Position numbers and translations under genes: made by a program. From Lysobacter silvisoli (lineage in GTDB: Bacteria > Pseudomonadota > Gammaproteobacteria > Xanthomonadales > Xanthomonadaceae): a stretch of 64,000 nt of DNA. The notes beneath the pieces were generated by a model. The model saw nothing but the letters and a program-made list of their open reading frames with translations. It was not told the DNA's origin and ran no database searches. Shown one piece after another: positions 42,258 through 50,706 of the stretch (positions within the stretch are counted from its first letter, which is position 1; each line of letters starts with the position of its first letter). The DNA is taken from contig NZ_QTSU01000001.1 of assembly GCF_003382365.1 (NCBI RefSeq), forward strand, positions 1,674,001 to 1,738,000, written 5' to 3'.

Positions 42258-42934
42258 GCTTGCCGCGCAAGCTGCTGGCCGAGTTCATCGGCACCGCCCT
42301 GCTGCTGGCCGCGGTGGTGGGCTCGGGCATCATGGGCGTGACCCTGTCCGGCGGTAACGAGGGCCTGGCCCTGCTGGCCAACGCCGCCGCCACCGCCGGC
42401 GCGTTGTACGTATTGATCGTGTTGCTGGGCCCGATCTCGGGCGCGCACTTCAATCCGGTGGTCACCGCAGCGATGCGCCTGCGCGGCGAACTGACCGCGC
42501 GCGATGCCCTGGCCTATATGGCGGTGCAGCTATCGGCCGCAGTGGCGGGCGTGCTGCTGGCCCACGCGATGTTCGATCTGCCGCTGCTGCAACCCGGCAC
42601 GCGCGTGCGCAGCGGCACGCCGCAGTGGCTCAGCGAAGCGGTGGCCACCTTCGGCCTGCTGCTCACCATCGTGCTCGGCATGCGCCACCGCCCCAACGCG
42701 GTGCCCGCGCTGGTGGCCAGCTACATCTTCGCCGCCTACTGGTTCACCGCCAGCACCTCGTTCGCCAATCCGGCCGTGACCGTGGCGCGCGCGCTCACTC
42801 AGACCTTCGCCGGCATCCGGCCGGCAGACGTGGCGGGGTTTGTCGCGGCGCAGTGCGCGGGTGCCCTATTGGCGCTGGGTGCGGTGCGCGTCTTGGCCGC
42901 GCCGGCCCCCGCTCCAGCCGCACCGACGGCTTGA
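42254..42934 (+). CDS. aqpS: MIP-family channel (AqpS-like), likely arsenite/methylarsenate pore
   Basis: 226 residues, GTG start overlapping the arsC stop. Six membrane helices and two half-helix loops: GAHFNPVVTAAM (NPV in place of the usual NPA) and SFANPAVTVARAL (NPA kept). MIP channels placed in ars operons, like AqpS of Sinorhizobium, let arsenite or methylarsenicals leave the cell down a gradient. No ArsB or Acr3 pump is encoded here, so this channel is the only visible exit. A terminator for the convergent gene lies just beyond. Confidence 0.9.
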   Translation: MSLPRKLLAEFIGTALLLAAVVGSGIMGVTLSGGNEGLALLANAAATAGALYVLIVLLGPISGAHFNPVVTAAMRLRGELTARDALAYMAVQLSAAVAGVLLAHAMFDLPLLQPGTRVRSGTPQWLSEAVATFGLLLTIVLGMRHRPNAVPALVASYIFAAYWFTASTSFANPAVTVARALTQTFAGIRPADVAGFVAAQCAGALLALGAVRVLAAPAPAPAAPTA

Positions 42935-42968
42935 AGCCACCGGCAGCGAATCGCTGCCACGCCACCCC

Positions 42969-42998
42969 AAAAAAAAGCCCCGCCGATAATGGCGGGGC
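42969..42998 (-). terminator. Terminator of the 160-residue minus-strand gene
   Basis: On the minus strand GCCCCGCC, loop ATTATC, GGCGGGGC is followed by eight T (the A-run 42969-42976 on the plus strand). Perfect 8-bp stem, 24 bp past the stop at 43022; may also stop the ars operon from the other side. Confidence 0.9.
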
Positions 42999-43021
42999 CG
43001 TGGTGTATGGGAGCGCGTGTC

Positions 43022-43504
43022 CTAGATCTGCGGCGGCGGCTCTTCCGGCGCAGCCGTCTTGTTCGGGCCGCGGTTGAACCGCGCCGACAGCATCTGCCGC
43101 AGCGCATCCAGCCCCTCGCCCTTGCCGGCGATCTTCAAGAACGCATAGCCTTCCAGCGCCGCGCTCATCAGGTCGCTGCCCAGGGCCATGTCGCTGTCCT
43201 GCAGGCGCTCGTTCAAGCGCGCCAGCCGCACCGCGCGCGGTCGTAGCGCGTCCAGCGCGGCCAGATCGCGGCGCAGGCCGTCCAGGTCGAAATTGCGCGG
43301 CAGGATGCCGGGGTTCTCGTTCACCACATGCAGGGCCTGGCGGCAGAAGGCTTCGGATTTGTCGCCCATCTTGGTGAGCTGGCGGCGTTGGTCCGGCGTC
43401 AGCGCCACTAGGCCGATCAGGGCGCTTTCCAGCGTGTTCAGGGCCTCGTCGATGGCGTTCAGCGCATCGGCGGGCAGTTGCAGGTCGATCAGGTTCTGGC
43501 TCAT
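43022..43504 (-). CDS. Hypothetical helical cytoplasmic protein
   Basis: 160 residues, MSQNLIDLQLPADALNAIDE. Soluble, helix-rich, Leu/Ala/Arg composition with a Pro-rich C-terminus (AAPEEPPPQI). Segments LTPDQRRQLTKMGDKSEAFC and LNERLQDSDMALGSDLMSAA recall small uncharacterised proteobacterial proteins of similar length that I cannot name with certainty. It has its own good terminator and a 680-bp gene-poor region upstream. Confidence 0.75.
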   Translation of the reverse strand: MSQNLIDLQLPADALNAIDEALNTLESALIGLVALTPDQRRQLTKMGDKSEAFCRQALHVVNENPGILPRNFDLDGLRRDLAALDALRPRAVRLARLNERLQDSDMALGSDLMSAALEGYAFLKIAGKGEGLDALRQMLSARFNRGPNKTAAPEEPPPQI

Positions 43505-43559
43505 GGCAATCCCTAGCGTTCAATGGAGACGTGCCGGCCAAAAGGGCCGGCCTCCGCAG

Positions 43560-44186
43560 GCTAGGGGGCGGTGCGCGGAGCGCGATGAACGCAAACTTTC
43601 GCTTTAGGGGCAGCGCGCCGCGCTTTGTGCTTCGCTCGTGGCGTTCGTACTTCCCACCGCCGTGCTTTTGGGCGCGTTCGCAACGCCTTGCGCTCCAACG
43701 CAAAGCGCCGTGCTTTGCAGCCGCAAGCCACATAGCTCCGGCCGCAACGCTTGATGGGGCAAGCGCAAGGCGTGTTGCTCGGCCGCCGGGAAAAGTGCCT
43801 CGCGCACCGAGCAAAACGCTTTGCAAACGCAAAGTGGAAACGGCGACGCGCGAAAGTCGGCGCCCGGGCCGCGAAAGATCGGGCTTGGCGGGTGGGATGC
43901 GCAGAGCGGCGCGAAGGACCGGGATGCTCGCGGCTGAGGGTCTGTGGCTGGGATGCACAGTGCAGGTGCCCCGAGCGCCGGGAAAACCGCTCCGCGCGCG
44001 AAGCATTTTGCTCGGCCGCCGAGCCGACCAGAGCCACGCGTCGAGCGAAGCGCGCCGGAATACGAGCCACCGGACAGACCACCCCCTGTAGGAGCGGCGT
44101 GAGCCGCGATTCGCACCCCCAAGTACACGCGCAACCACCCTACCGCGCCCCCTCCTGGCCCGGCGCTTAAGCCGGGCCGGTGCGTC
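43560..44186. other. Gene-poor stretch with internal repeats and one REP element
   Basis: No credible gene. Overlapping open frames on both strands are an effect of high GC and have no start signal or recognisable product. Degenerate repeats run through it: GCTCGGCCGCCGGGAAAA (about 43777) and CCGAGCGCCGGGAAAACC (about 43971), GCAAAACGCTTTGC motifs, and CAACGCAAAGCGCC. It may be the remains of a decayed or duplicated segment. A lone REP core, GTAGGAGCGGCGTGAGCCGC, lies at 44088-44107. Confidence 0.6.
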
Positions 44187-44426
44187 TTAATGAACCCTGC
44201 GCGAAGCCGGCATTCCGCCCAGGTCATCGCCGCCGGGCGTCCACACGCAGGCGTCCACCACCGGGTCCAGCCGGCGGGCCAGGCCCTCGAACACGTCGCG
44301 CAGCAACTGCTGGTCCGGGGTGGTGTCGTAACCGATCTCCACTAGCGCCGCCGGCGGCAGCGTGCGCACGATGCCGTGCAACTGTCGGTGGAAGCGGTAC
44401 AGCTCCTTGAAAGCGTCAACGGTCAT
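44187..44426 (-). CDS. Small hypothetical protein
   Basis: 79 residues from the ATG at 44426 (MTVDAFKELYRFHRQLHGIV). Soluble; segments TLPPAALVEIGYDTTPDQQL and DVFEGLARRLDPVVDACVWT. Not recognised. Divergent from the next small gene across 72 bp. A longer frame to 44762 would run antisense through that gene and is not favoured. Confidence 0.55.
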   Translation of the reverse strand: MTVDAFKELYRFHRQLHGIVRTLPPAALVEIGYDTTPDQQLLRDVFEGLARRLDPVVDACVWTPGGDDLGGMPASRRVH

Positions 44427-44498
44427 GCCCCCCCTCGCGCGGGGGCACAGACTCGGGCTTGCGGGGCATACGCGGCACTCCTGTCCCAGACTCGGGCC

Positions 44499-44696
44499 AT
44501 GACCCAATCCCTTGCTCAGCTGAAAGCCGGCATGGCGGCGCTGGAAGCCGACCTGGGCGATCTGAAGCATGAGCAAGCCTACTTCTGGGACATCGAAGGT
44601 CGGTTCGATGTGCTGCTGTCGGATGCGTCGCCCGAGGATGCGGAGTGGGCACTCAATGCGCTGCGGGGCATGATGGACCGCCACGCCATTGGATAG
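44499..44696 (+). CDS. Small acidic hypothetical protein
   Basis: 65 residues from the ATG at 44499 (MTQSLAQLKAGMAALEADLG). Helical and acidic, with LKHEQAYFWDIEGRFDVLLS and a final RHAIG. Possibly a coiled-coil partner of its divergent neighbour; no family recognised. Upstream codons in the frame lack a start-like context. Confidence 0.5.
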   Translation: MTQSLAQLKAGMAALEADLGDLKHEQAYFWDIEGRFDVLLSDASPEDAEWALNALRGMMDRHAIG

Positions 44697-44811
44697 CGCC
44701 ACTCCCGCCCCCTTGCGGTTCTTGGCTCGATGGCCGTCTTGCGCTTGGCCATGGCGCCGCACCGCATCCGCGTGATGGAGGCCGGTTACCGTACGAGGGC
44801 GGCGCTTTCGC

Positions 44812-45009
44812 CTAAGCGCGCTTGCGCAGTGCCGGGTGCGCCCGCGCGCCTGCGGGCAGCAGCAAGCGGCTCCACTCCCGCTTGGCCGCGCTGATCAGAC
44901 GCCGGGCCACTCGCTCCTTCAACAACAGCAGATCGCGGTCGTCCATCAGGTAAACCTCACGGGTGGGCCCATGAAAGTAGAGATAGAGACGACGTTCCGC
45001 ATTGCGCAC
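44812..45009 (-). CDS. Small basic hypothetical protein, start uncertain
   Basis: 65 residues from a GTG at 45009 (RNAERRLYLYFHGPTREVYL), or 80 from a TTG at 45054. The middle, YLMDDRDLLLLKERVARRLI, and the basic tail (RAHPALRKRA) suggest a small nucleic-acid-related protein, but there is no family match. No ATG is available in frame, and the ribosome site is weak. Confidence 0.4.
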   Translation of the reverse strand: MRNAERRLYLYFHGPTREVYLMDDRDLLLLKERVARRLISAAKREWSRLLLPAGARAHPALRKRA

Positions 45010-45273
45010 AATGGTGCCGACCTTCTCGCCCCCTGCAGCACATCCATCGCCCAATCGCCTGCGCTGCCGCGCTCAACAAATGTGACGTCCATCCAATACT
45101 CCAATCCGTGGGGTCACCCCATATGCCCACGCTAGCGTTAAAGCCGAGTCCATTTCGTGTGCGCGCGGCGATAAGCGCATGAATGATTCAGGGTTTTCGC
45201 CGACGCCGATCGACACGAAATCGTCACCGCTCGGCCCGGACACTCGATGGAACCTTCCACCGAGGCTCCCACC

Positions 45274-45897
45274 ATGGCAAAGAAGATCGACTACGACTCC
45301 GACCAGTCGAAGGAACTGCTGCTGCAAGCGCTGGAAACCGAGCGCGGCGGCATCCAGGTGTACGAAACGGCGGTGGCCCTGGCCGTCAACGACGATCTGC
45401 GCAAGGAATGGAACGAATACCTGGAAGAAACGCGCACTCACGAGCAAGTGCTGCTCAACGTGTTCGAGGGCCTGGGCCTGGATCCGGAAGAGCGCAGTCC
45501 GGGGCGCGACGTGGTGGCGCACCAAGGCGCGTCGCTGGTGAAGGCGATGAAGATGGCGGCGAAGAACGGCGAGCCCGCGGCCGCGCAGCGGGTAGCGGGC
45601 GAATGCGTGGTGCTGGCCGAAACCAAAGACCACTTGAACTGGGAGTTGATCGGGCACGTGGCCCAGCACGGCTCCGGCCCCGAGACCAAGCTGCTCAAGG
45701 CCGCACACGAGGCGGTGGAGAAAGACGAGGACCATCACCTCTACCACACCACCGGCTGGACGCGGGAGCTGTGGATCGAGTCGCTGGGCTTCCCGGCCGT
45801 GCTGCCCCCGCCGGAGGAGGTCAAGAACGTGGAAACGGCCATCGGCGCATCGCGCGCCGAGCAGGCCCGCGGCGACATGCTGAAAGGCCGCCACTGA
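45274..45897 (+). CDS. Ferritin-like-fold protein
   Basis: 207 residues from the ATG at 45274 (MAKKIDYDSDQSKELLLQAL; GAGG 11 bases upstream). An alternative ATG at 45247 adds nine residues. Four long helices carry Glu/His pairs in the order expected for a di-iron four-helix bundle: LETERGGIQVYE, ETRTHEQVLLN, VVLAETKDHLNWELI and EAVEKDEDHHLYHTTGWTRE. Likely a stress-related ferritin-like protein (iron or oxygen handling); related to DUF892/rubrerythrin-like groups by eye. It leads a plus-strand series with the DUF6766 gene. Confidence 0.7.
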   Translation: MAKKIDYDSDQSKELLLQALETERGGIQVYETAVALAVNDDLRKEWNEYLEETRTHEQVLLNVFEGLGLDPEERSPGRDVVAHQGASLVKAMKMAAKNGEPAAAQRVAGECVVLAETKDHLNWELIGHVAQHGSGPETKLLKAAHEAVEKDEDHHLYHTTGWTRELWIESLGFPAVLPPPEEVKNVETAIGASRAEQARGDMLKGRH

Positions 45898-45916
45898 CGC
45901 ACGCCGGGGCACTGCC

Positions 45917-46567
45917 ATGGCCGGCTTTTGGAAACGCAACGGTCTTTCCCTGGTGTTGCTCGCGTTGTTTGCCGCCACCTTCGCCGGCCAGATGCTGGCC
46001 GGCCACCGGGTCTACAACCGCGAGCAGGTCGAGGCCGGCCTGCCCCCCGTGACGCTGCCCACCTATCTGCAGCAGGGGCATTTCATCTCGGCCACGTTCG
46101 AGAACTGGGAAAGCGAATTCCTGCAGATGGGCTGGTACGTGCTGCTGACCGTATGGCTGCGCCAGCGCGGTTCGGCCGAGTCCAGGCCGATGGACGAGGA
46201 AGACGAACCGCCGGAGCGGATAGCGCCCGGCCCCACGCCGTGGGCGGCCCGCGCGGGGGGCTGGGTGCGCGCTGTGTACGCGAATTCGTTGTCCATCGCG
46301 CTGCTGGCGCTGTTTGCCGTTTCGTTCGTGCTGCATGCTTGCGGAAGCTGGAAGCAACACGCCGAAGAACTGCTGCGCCAAGGGCAGCCGGTGCCCAGCT
46401 TGCCGAGTTATCTGGGCGATGCGCAGTTCTGGTTCGAGTCGTTCCAGAACTGGCAGAGCGAGTTCCTGGCCGTGCTGACGCTGGTGGTGCTGTCGATTTT
46501 CCTGCGCCAACACGACTCGCCGCAGTCCAAGGCGGTGGACGCACCGCACTCGCAAACCGGCACCTGA
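45917..46567 (+). CDS. DUF6766-type membrane protein with internal duplication
   Basis: 216 residues, 19 bp behind the ferritin-like gene. Two similar halves: NGLSLVLLALFAATFAGQML ... TYLQQGHFISATFENWESEF and NSLSIALLALFAVSFVLHAC ... SYLGDAQFWFESFQNWQSEF, each helix-loop-(F/W)EN/QNWxSEF-helix-LRQ. Thus four membrane helices with two periplasmic loops. The DUF6766 name is recalled from this signature. Such proteins occur beside ferritin-like and other stress genes in soil bacteria; the function is unknown. Confidence 0.78.
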   Translation: MAGFWKRNGLSLVLLALFAATFAGQMLAGHRVYNREQVEAGLPPVTLPTYLQQGHFISATFENWESEFLQMGWYVLLTVWLRQRGSAESRPMDEEDEPPERIAPGPTPWAARAGGWVRAVYANSLSIALLALFAVSFVLHACGSWKQHAEELLRQGQPVPSLPSYLGDAQFWFESFQNWQSEFLAVLTLVVLSIFLRQHDSPQSKAVDAPHSQTGT

Positions 46568-46813
46568 CCCGCCCTGCCGCCGCGGCGACGCGGCCATCTT
46601 CTGAACGATTCACGAGCGGCTCCAGGTTGCGAGTGCCGCTGGCGCGCGGTTGAGCCGCGATAAGGCGGCTCGACCGGATGCGTTTGGACACCTGCCCCCG
46701 AGTTGCTGGAATGGGGTGACGGCGCCGCACGCGCGCATGCACCGATCGGTAACCAGACCGCGCCTACGGTCGATCGGTAGCCGGCGCATCCGCACCGGAA
46801 CATGGAGAGCAAC

Positions 46814-47005
46814 ATGGGTAACCACCAGAACGAGCGCGACCCGAACCGTCAGAACCCGACCGGTCAGGACCAGCGCCCGCAGGCGCAGGACGACCAGGAC
46901 GCGCAGAACCGCCCGACGCGCGCCCAGGGCGGCGACGAGCAAGAAGGCGACGCGCAGCAGGACCGCCAGCAGGACCGCCAGCAGGATCAGCGTAACCCGC
47001 AGTAG
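46814..47005 (+). CDS. Very hydrophilic Q/D/R-rich small protein, disordered
   Basis: 63 residues from the ATG at 46814, which has GGAGAG 6 bases before it (an ATG at 46802 adds MESN). Almost only Gln, Asp, Arg, Asn, Pro, Gly and Glu; repeats QDRQ near the end; no hydrophobic core. It must be disordered, like hydrophilins or desiccation-tolerance peptides. A strong terminator follows immediately. Function not known; context is a group of stress-type genes. Confidence 0.65.
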   Translation: MGNHQNERDPNRQNPTGQDQRPQAQDDQDAQNRPTRAQGGDEQEGDAQQDRQQDRQQDQRNPQ

Positions 47006-47014
47006 CGGCACAGG

Positions 47015-47034
47015 AGCCCCGGGAAACCGGGGCT
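47015..47034. terminator. Bidirectional terminator between the Q-rich gene and corA
   Basis: AGCCCCGG (47015-47022), GAAA tetraloop, CCGGGGCT (47027-47034), then TCGGTCTT. Perfect 8-bp stem between two convergent genes. Confidence 0.85.
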
Positions 47035-47044
47035 TCGGTCTTGG

Positions 47045-48049
47045 TCAGAACCATTGCCTACGCTTACCCCACCAAGCCGCCGCCGCGGTGAGCAGCACCA
47101 TCAAACCAAGCGCCGCCGCGAATCCAACGGTTTCTGTCTGGAAGAAGGGCGCGTCGAAGTTCATCCCCAGCACCCCTGCCACCACCGTCTGCACGCCGAT
47201 GACCACCGTGGCGAAGGTCAGCAGGCGCATGGCGCGATTGGTTCGCAGCAGGATCTGATTGGTGTACAGGTCGAACGACCCGATCACCAGTTCTCGCGCA
47301 TTCTCCACGGCGTCCATGACCCGCTCGAAATGTTCGTCCAGGCGCGTAAAGTGTTGCACCGATTCCGGCTCGTCGCCGGGCCGAAAATCGGGGCGCGCCA
47401 AACTGGCGAAGACCACGCGGTGCGGCGCCAGCATGCGGCGCAAGCGCGAGGCGCCGCGCCGCAGGCGGCTGAGCGCGCGGGTGTCCTCGTCTTGCACCCC
47501 TTTCAGCACGGCCTCTTCCAGCCGCTCCACTTCCCGCTCGAAATCCGACACCGCCTCGAAATAGCTATCCAGCTGCCAGTCCAACAGCGACGCGGAGAAC
47601 GCGCTGTCCTTCAGCGCGCCCAGGCGGGTCTGGCCGTGCTCGCGCTGGCGCAGCGCCTGGATGAAAGCGATGGGTTGGTGGTGCAACGACAGTACGAAGC
47701 CAGGGCCCGCAACGATGGCCAGCAGTGCGCCGGAAAATTCCAGCTGCCCCGGATGAGTGACAGCGACCACCTGGATCATCACCACGTCTGCGTAATTGCG
47801 CACGCTAGGCGTGGAGCGCAACTGCAGCAGGTGCCCCAAGATCGACTCGTTCAGCTCCAGGCGCGTGGCCGCCGCTTCGATGAGCGGTGCGGAGTCGCCC
47901 TCGATATCGACCCATAACAGCTGGTTTGGGTCGGTAGGCCGCCGTACTTGATCCAGTGGCAGTGGCTGGTCTTTTCCTTTGGCGCAGAACAGCACGCAAT
48001 GCGCGCTTGAGTCGCCCGACCCGCTCGTTGCCTGGCTTACGCTATTCAT
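47045..48049 (-). CDS. CorA-family divalent cation transporter (ZntB-like)
   Basis: 334 residues from the ATG at 48049. Long cytoplasmic domain with helices (SDFEREVERLEEAVLKGVQD, RGASRLRRMLAPHRVVFASL), then the two C-terminal membrane helices. The signature GMN lies in AGVLGMNFDAPFFQTE. The cytosolic stretch ERVMDAVENARELVIGSFDL resembles ZntB as much as CorA, so the ion may be zinc or magnesium. It ends with a basic tail (WWGKRRQWF). It is divergent from the DUF4142 gene. Confidence 0.9.
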   Translation of the reverse strand: MNSVSQATSGSGDSSAHCVLFCAKGKDQPLPLDQVRRPTDPNQLLWVDIEGDSAPLIEAAATRLELNESILGHLLQLRSTPSVRNYADVVMIQVVAVTHPGQLEFSGALLAIVAGPGFVLSLHHQPIAFIQALRQREHGQTRLGALKDSAFSASLLDWQLDSYFEAVSDFEREVERLEEAVLKGVQDEDTRALSRLRRGASRLRRMLAPHRVVFASLARPDFRPGDEPESVQHFTRLDEHFERVMDAVENARELVIGSFDLYTNQILLRTNRAMRLLTFATVVIGVQTVVAGVLGMNFDAPFFQTETVGFAAALGLMVLLTAAAAWWGKRRQWF

Positions 48050-48200
48050 GTCCGCCTCCACGCTGTGCCGGCCTATGAGCGGCCACCGACCGTTGCGCAG
48101 GGGTGACGACGCGCGCGCTAAGAACGCACCGCCGGTTAACCTGCAGCGGAGCAGTGTCGGTGCACCGCCGAACAATCGCCTACGGCGACAGGAGCAGCAC

Positions 48201-48776
48201 ATGATCAGGCCGCTACCGGTGCTCATTGTTTTCGCCGCCTTGTTCAGCGCCCCGGGGGCTGCGCAGGAGCAGCCGCAAGGCTTTGCGTTCGCATGGAAGG
48301 AGGCGGTGGCCGCCGCGGCCGAGGGCGGCGGGGTGCGCGAAGTCGCCGGAGACGACCGCCATGCGTTGGGGTTGCTGGCCGCCTTGGACGAGAACGAGAT
48401 CGCCGCGGCCCAGCAAGCGGTCTCCAAGCAGGTGACCGGCGATGTCCTGGCTTATGCTCAGCTCATGCTGAAGGCGCATGGCGAGAATCTGTCCAAGACC
48501 CGAGCCTTGGGCCCACCGTCGGACGATGCCGACGTGGCCGAGCTCAAAGACCAGGGACGCAAGGAACTGGCCACCTTGAACGCGCTTTCGGGACCGGCGT
48601 ATGCCAAGGCCTACATCGATGCGATGGTCAAGGGGCACACGGATGCGTTAACGCTCATAGACCAACAGATGATGCCGGCGGCCCAGCACCCCGCGGTGGA
48701 GAAACACTTGACCCAGACCCGGGCGCACGTGGCGGACCATCTGGCGCGCGCAAAGCAAATCGCGGCGACCGATTGA
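48201..48776 (+). CDS. Exported DUF4142-type protein
   Basis: 191 residues from the ATG at 48201 (AGGAGC 6-8 bases upstream). Signal peptide MIRPLPVLIVFAALFSAPGA ending AAQ. The mature protein is a helical bundle with LGLLAALDENEIAAAQQAVS, YAQLMLKAHGENLSKTRAL and a late HPAVEKHLTQTRAHVADHLA segment, the DUF4142 pattern (ferritin-like, with His in VKGHTDAL). Periplasmic; these proteins are often stress-induced. No partner overlap. Confidence 0.82.
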   Translation: MIRPLPVLIVFAALFSAPGAAQEQPQGFAFAWKEAVAAAAEGGGVREVAGDDRHALGLLAALDENEIAAAQQAVSKQVTGDVLAYAQLMLKAHGENLSKTRALGPPSDDADVAELKDQGRKELATLNALSGPAYAKAYIDAMVKGHTDALTLIDQQMMPAAQHPAVEKHLTQTRAHVADHLARAKQIAATD

Positions 48777-48828
48777 GAAGCCGCGCATTTTCATCCCGTG
48801 CAACGCCATCGCCAGCGCCTGTGTTCGC

Positions 48829-49494
48829 TCATTTGGACGGTGGCGCGGGCGGCGCGGGCGGGTAGTACGGCACCGACGGCGGCGGCTCGGCCGCCGGCGC
48901 CGTTGGCGGTTCGCAGGTGTGATACGCCACCAGCCTCAGCGCCCCCATGGCGTAGCGCTCGGCCTCCGCCGCTGGCGCGTCTTGCGCGGGCCGCAGATAC
49001 GACAGGCGGAACTTGACGATGCGGTCGGGCGTTTCGCCCACCCACAGCAGCGAACCCACGCCCTCGCCTTCCTGGGTCCACTGGTAGAGGTTCCTGCGCC
49101 CTTCGACGGGCAGGTTGGCCAAGTTCAGTTCCAACGAGCCGCTCTGGAGCGGCGCCACGCCGGGGTTGAAGGCCACGATCTGCTCGGCCGCGCTTTGGAA
49201 TTCCTGCTCCACGCCGCCGGCTTGGGCTTTGTTGAGCAGGTAGACCGTCACCGTGGTCTGGTGCCGGGGCGACTTGTAGCCGAACAGCAGGCCGCGGCGT
49301 TGTTCGCGCATGGCGCGGTGCAGGGCCGGTGGGAACTCCGACGCCTGCAGCTCGCCGAGGCGCTCGGGGAAGCAGTCCGGGACCGACGGCGGCGTCAGGG
49401 CGAAGGCGGGCCCGGCCGCCGCACCGACCGCTGCCCCGAGCACCACCAGCGTGTGCAGTACGCGACGGATGCGCCTGCCTTCGACTTTGTCCAT
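48829..49494 (-). CDS. Exported hypothetical protein with Pro-rich tail
   Basis: 221 residues from the ATG at 49494. Signal peptide (RRVLHTLVVLGAAVGAAAGP, cleavage after AFA). The mature domain has strand-like segments LLFGYKSPRHQTTVTVYLLN and SGSLELNLANLPVEGRRNLY, cysteines at CFPERL and HTCEPP, and a tail of Pro repeats (SVPYYPPAPPAPPSK). Not recognised. The 284-bp gap upstream to the hydrolase gene has no gene I can support. Confidence 0.7.
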   Translation of the reverse strand: MDKVEGRRIRRVLHTLVVLGAAVGAAAGPAFALTPPSVPDCFPERLGELQASEFPPALHRAMREQRRGLLFGYKSPRHQTTVTVYLLNKAQAGGVEQEFQSAAEQIVAFNPGVAPLQSGSLELNLANLPVEGRRNLYQWTQEGEGVGSLLWVGETPDRIVKFRLSYLRPAQDAPAAEAERYAMGALRLVAYHTCEPPTAPAAEPPPSVPYYPPAPPAPPSK

Positions 49495-49778
49495 GAGCCC
49501 CCCTTTTGCCCGGAAGCATACGCTGCGGCGGCGCATCGCCCCGGCGCGATGCGCCCGAACGAAGCGCACCGGCGACCGGGTCGCGGGCCGCGCTCGGAAA
49601 AGCCGCACGCCCTGCCGTTCGAGGGCGCATCGGAAGGGCTCAGGGCGGGGCTGGCCCGGCCTAGCGGTTTCCTCACGCTCGCCGAACGGGGGGCCGCGTT
49701 AGCGTCGAATCACGACCCGGATTGTGCCCCACGGCGACCCCGGCTCCGCGAGCGCAGAGACCTCGACAGGAGAGCCAG

Positions 49779-50675
49779 ATGCGAAGCACCCAGCACCGGA
49801 CCGTCGACGCCGACGGCCTGGAGATCTTCTACCGGCACGCGGGCGACCCCCGGCAGCCGGCGCTGTTGCTGCTGCACGGCTCGCCCAGTTCGTCGCACAT
49901 GTTCCGCCAGGTGATCGAGCCGTTGGCGCAGTGCGCCTACGTGGTGGCCCCGGATCTGCCCGGGTTCGGCTTTTCCTCGGCGCCGCCGGCCGATGCCTAT
50001 GCGTACACCTTCGCCAACATGGCCGACACGATCGCCGCCTTCACCGAGGCCATCGGCTTGGACCGCTACTACCTGTACGTGAACGACTTCGGCACGCCGG
50101 TGGGCTACTACCTGGCCACGCGGCACCCCGAGCGCATCGGCGGCTTGATCGTGCAAAACGGCAATGCGCACGAAGCAGGCCTGGGCCCGGATTGGGACGC
50201 CCCCAAGGCCTACTGGGCCGACCCCAGCCCGGCGAACCGGGCCAAGCTGCCGGAGTGGCTGAACTTCGAGGGCACGCGCAACACCTACCTGGGCGGCCTG
50301 CCCGAGCGCCTGAAGGCGCTGTACCCGCCGGAGCTATGGCACCTGGATTGGGAGCGCATGAACCGCCCCGGCCACATCGGCATCCACTTCCAGATCTTCA
50401 GCGACTACGGTGCCCACGTGGCGCGCTTCCCCGCCATCGCGGACTACCACCGCGAGCACCAGCCGCCCTGCCTGCTGCTGTGGGGCCGCCACGATCCGTT
50501 CTTCGAGCTGGAGGAGATCATGGCCTACAGCCGCGTGCTGGATGCGCTGGAAATTCATGTATTCGACGGCGGGCACTTCCTGTTGGAGACGCATCACCGC
50601 GAGTGCGTGGGGTTGATCGAGCGATTCATCCGCGATGTGGAGGCGGGGCGATTTGCGGAAAAGGGGACTGCATGA
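49779..50675 (+). CDS. Alpha/beta-hydrolase with aspartate nucleophile (dehalogenase/epoxide-hydrolase-like)
   Basis: 298 residues from the ATG at 49779 (AGGAGAG upstream). Oxyanion segment LLLHGSPSSSHMFRQV; nucleophile elbow LYVNDFGTPVGYYLA with Asp103 where lipases have Ser; acid Asp in LLWGRHDPFF; catalytic His in GGHFLLETHH. Asp nucleophiles are used by haloalkane/fluoroacetate dehalogenases and epoxide hydrolases. The halide-binding Trp after the nucleophile is Phe here, so dehalogenation is uncertain. The LIVQNGNAHEAGLG segment marks a common uncharacterised branch. Confidence 0.85.
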   Translation: MRSTQHRTVDADGLEIFYRHAGDPRQPALLLLHGSPSSSHMFRQVIEPLAQCAYVVAPDLPGFGFSSAPPADAYAYTFANMADTIAAFTEAIGLDRYYLYVNDFGTPVGYYLATRHPERIGGLIVQNGNAHEAGLGPDWDAPKAYWADPSPANRAKLPEWLNFEGTRNTYLGGLPERLKALYPPELWHLDWERMNRPGHIGIHFQIFSDYGAHVARFPAIADYHREHQPPCLLLWGRHDPFFELEEIMAYSRVLDALEIHVFDGGHFLLETHHRECVGLIERFIRDVEAGRFAEKGTA

Positions 50676-50706
50676 AGCGCTGTTCTCAAGCCATGCCGAT
50701 AAGACA

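Noticed and set aside
43531-44227. Several overlapping frames of 139-207 residues on both strands
   Set aside because: No ribosome sites, Arg/Cys/Ala-rich products without any family pattern, and mutual overlap.
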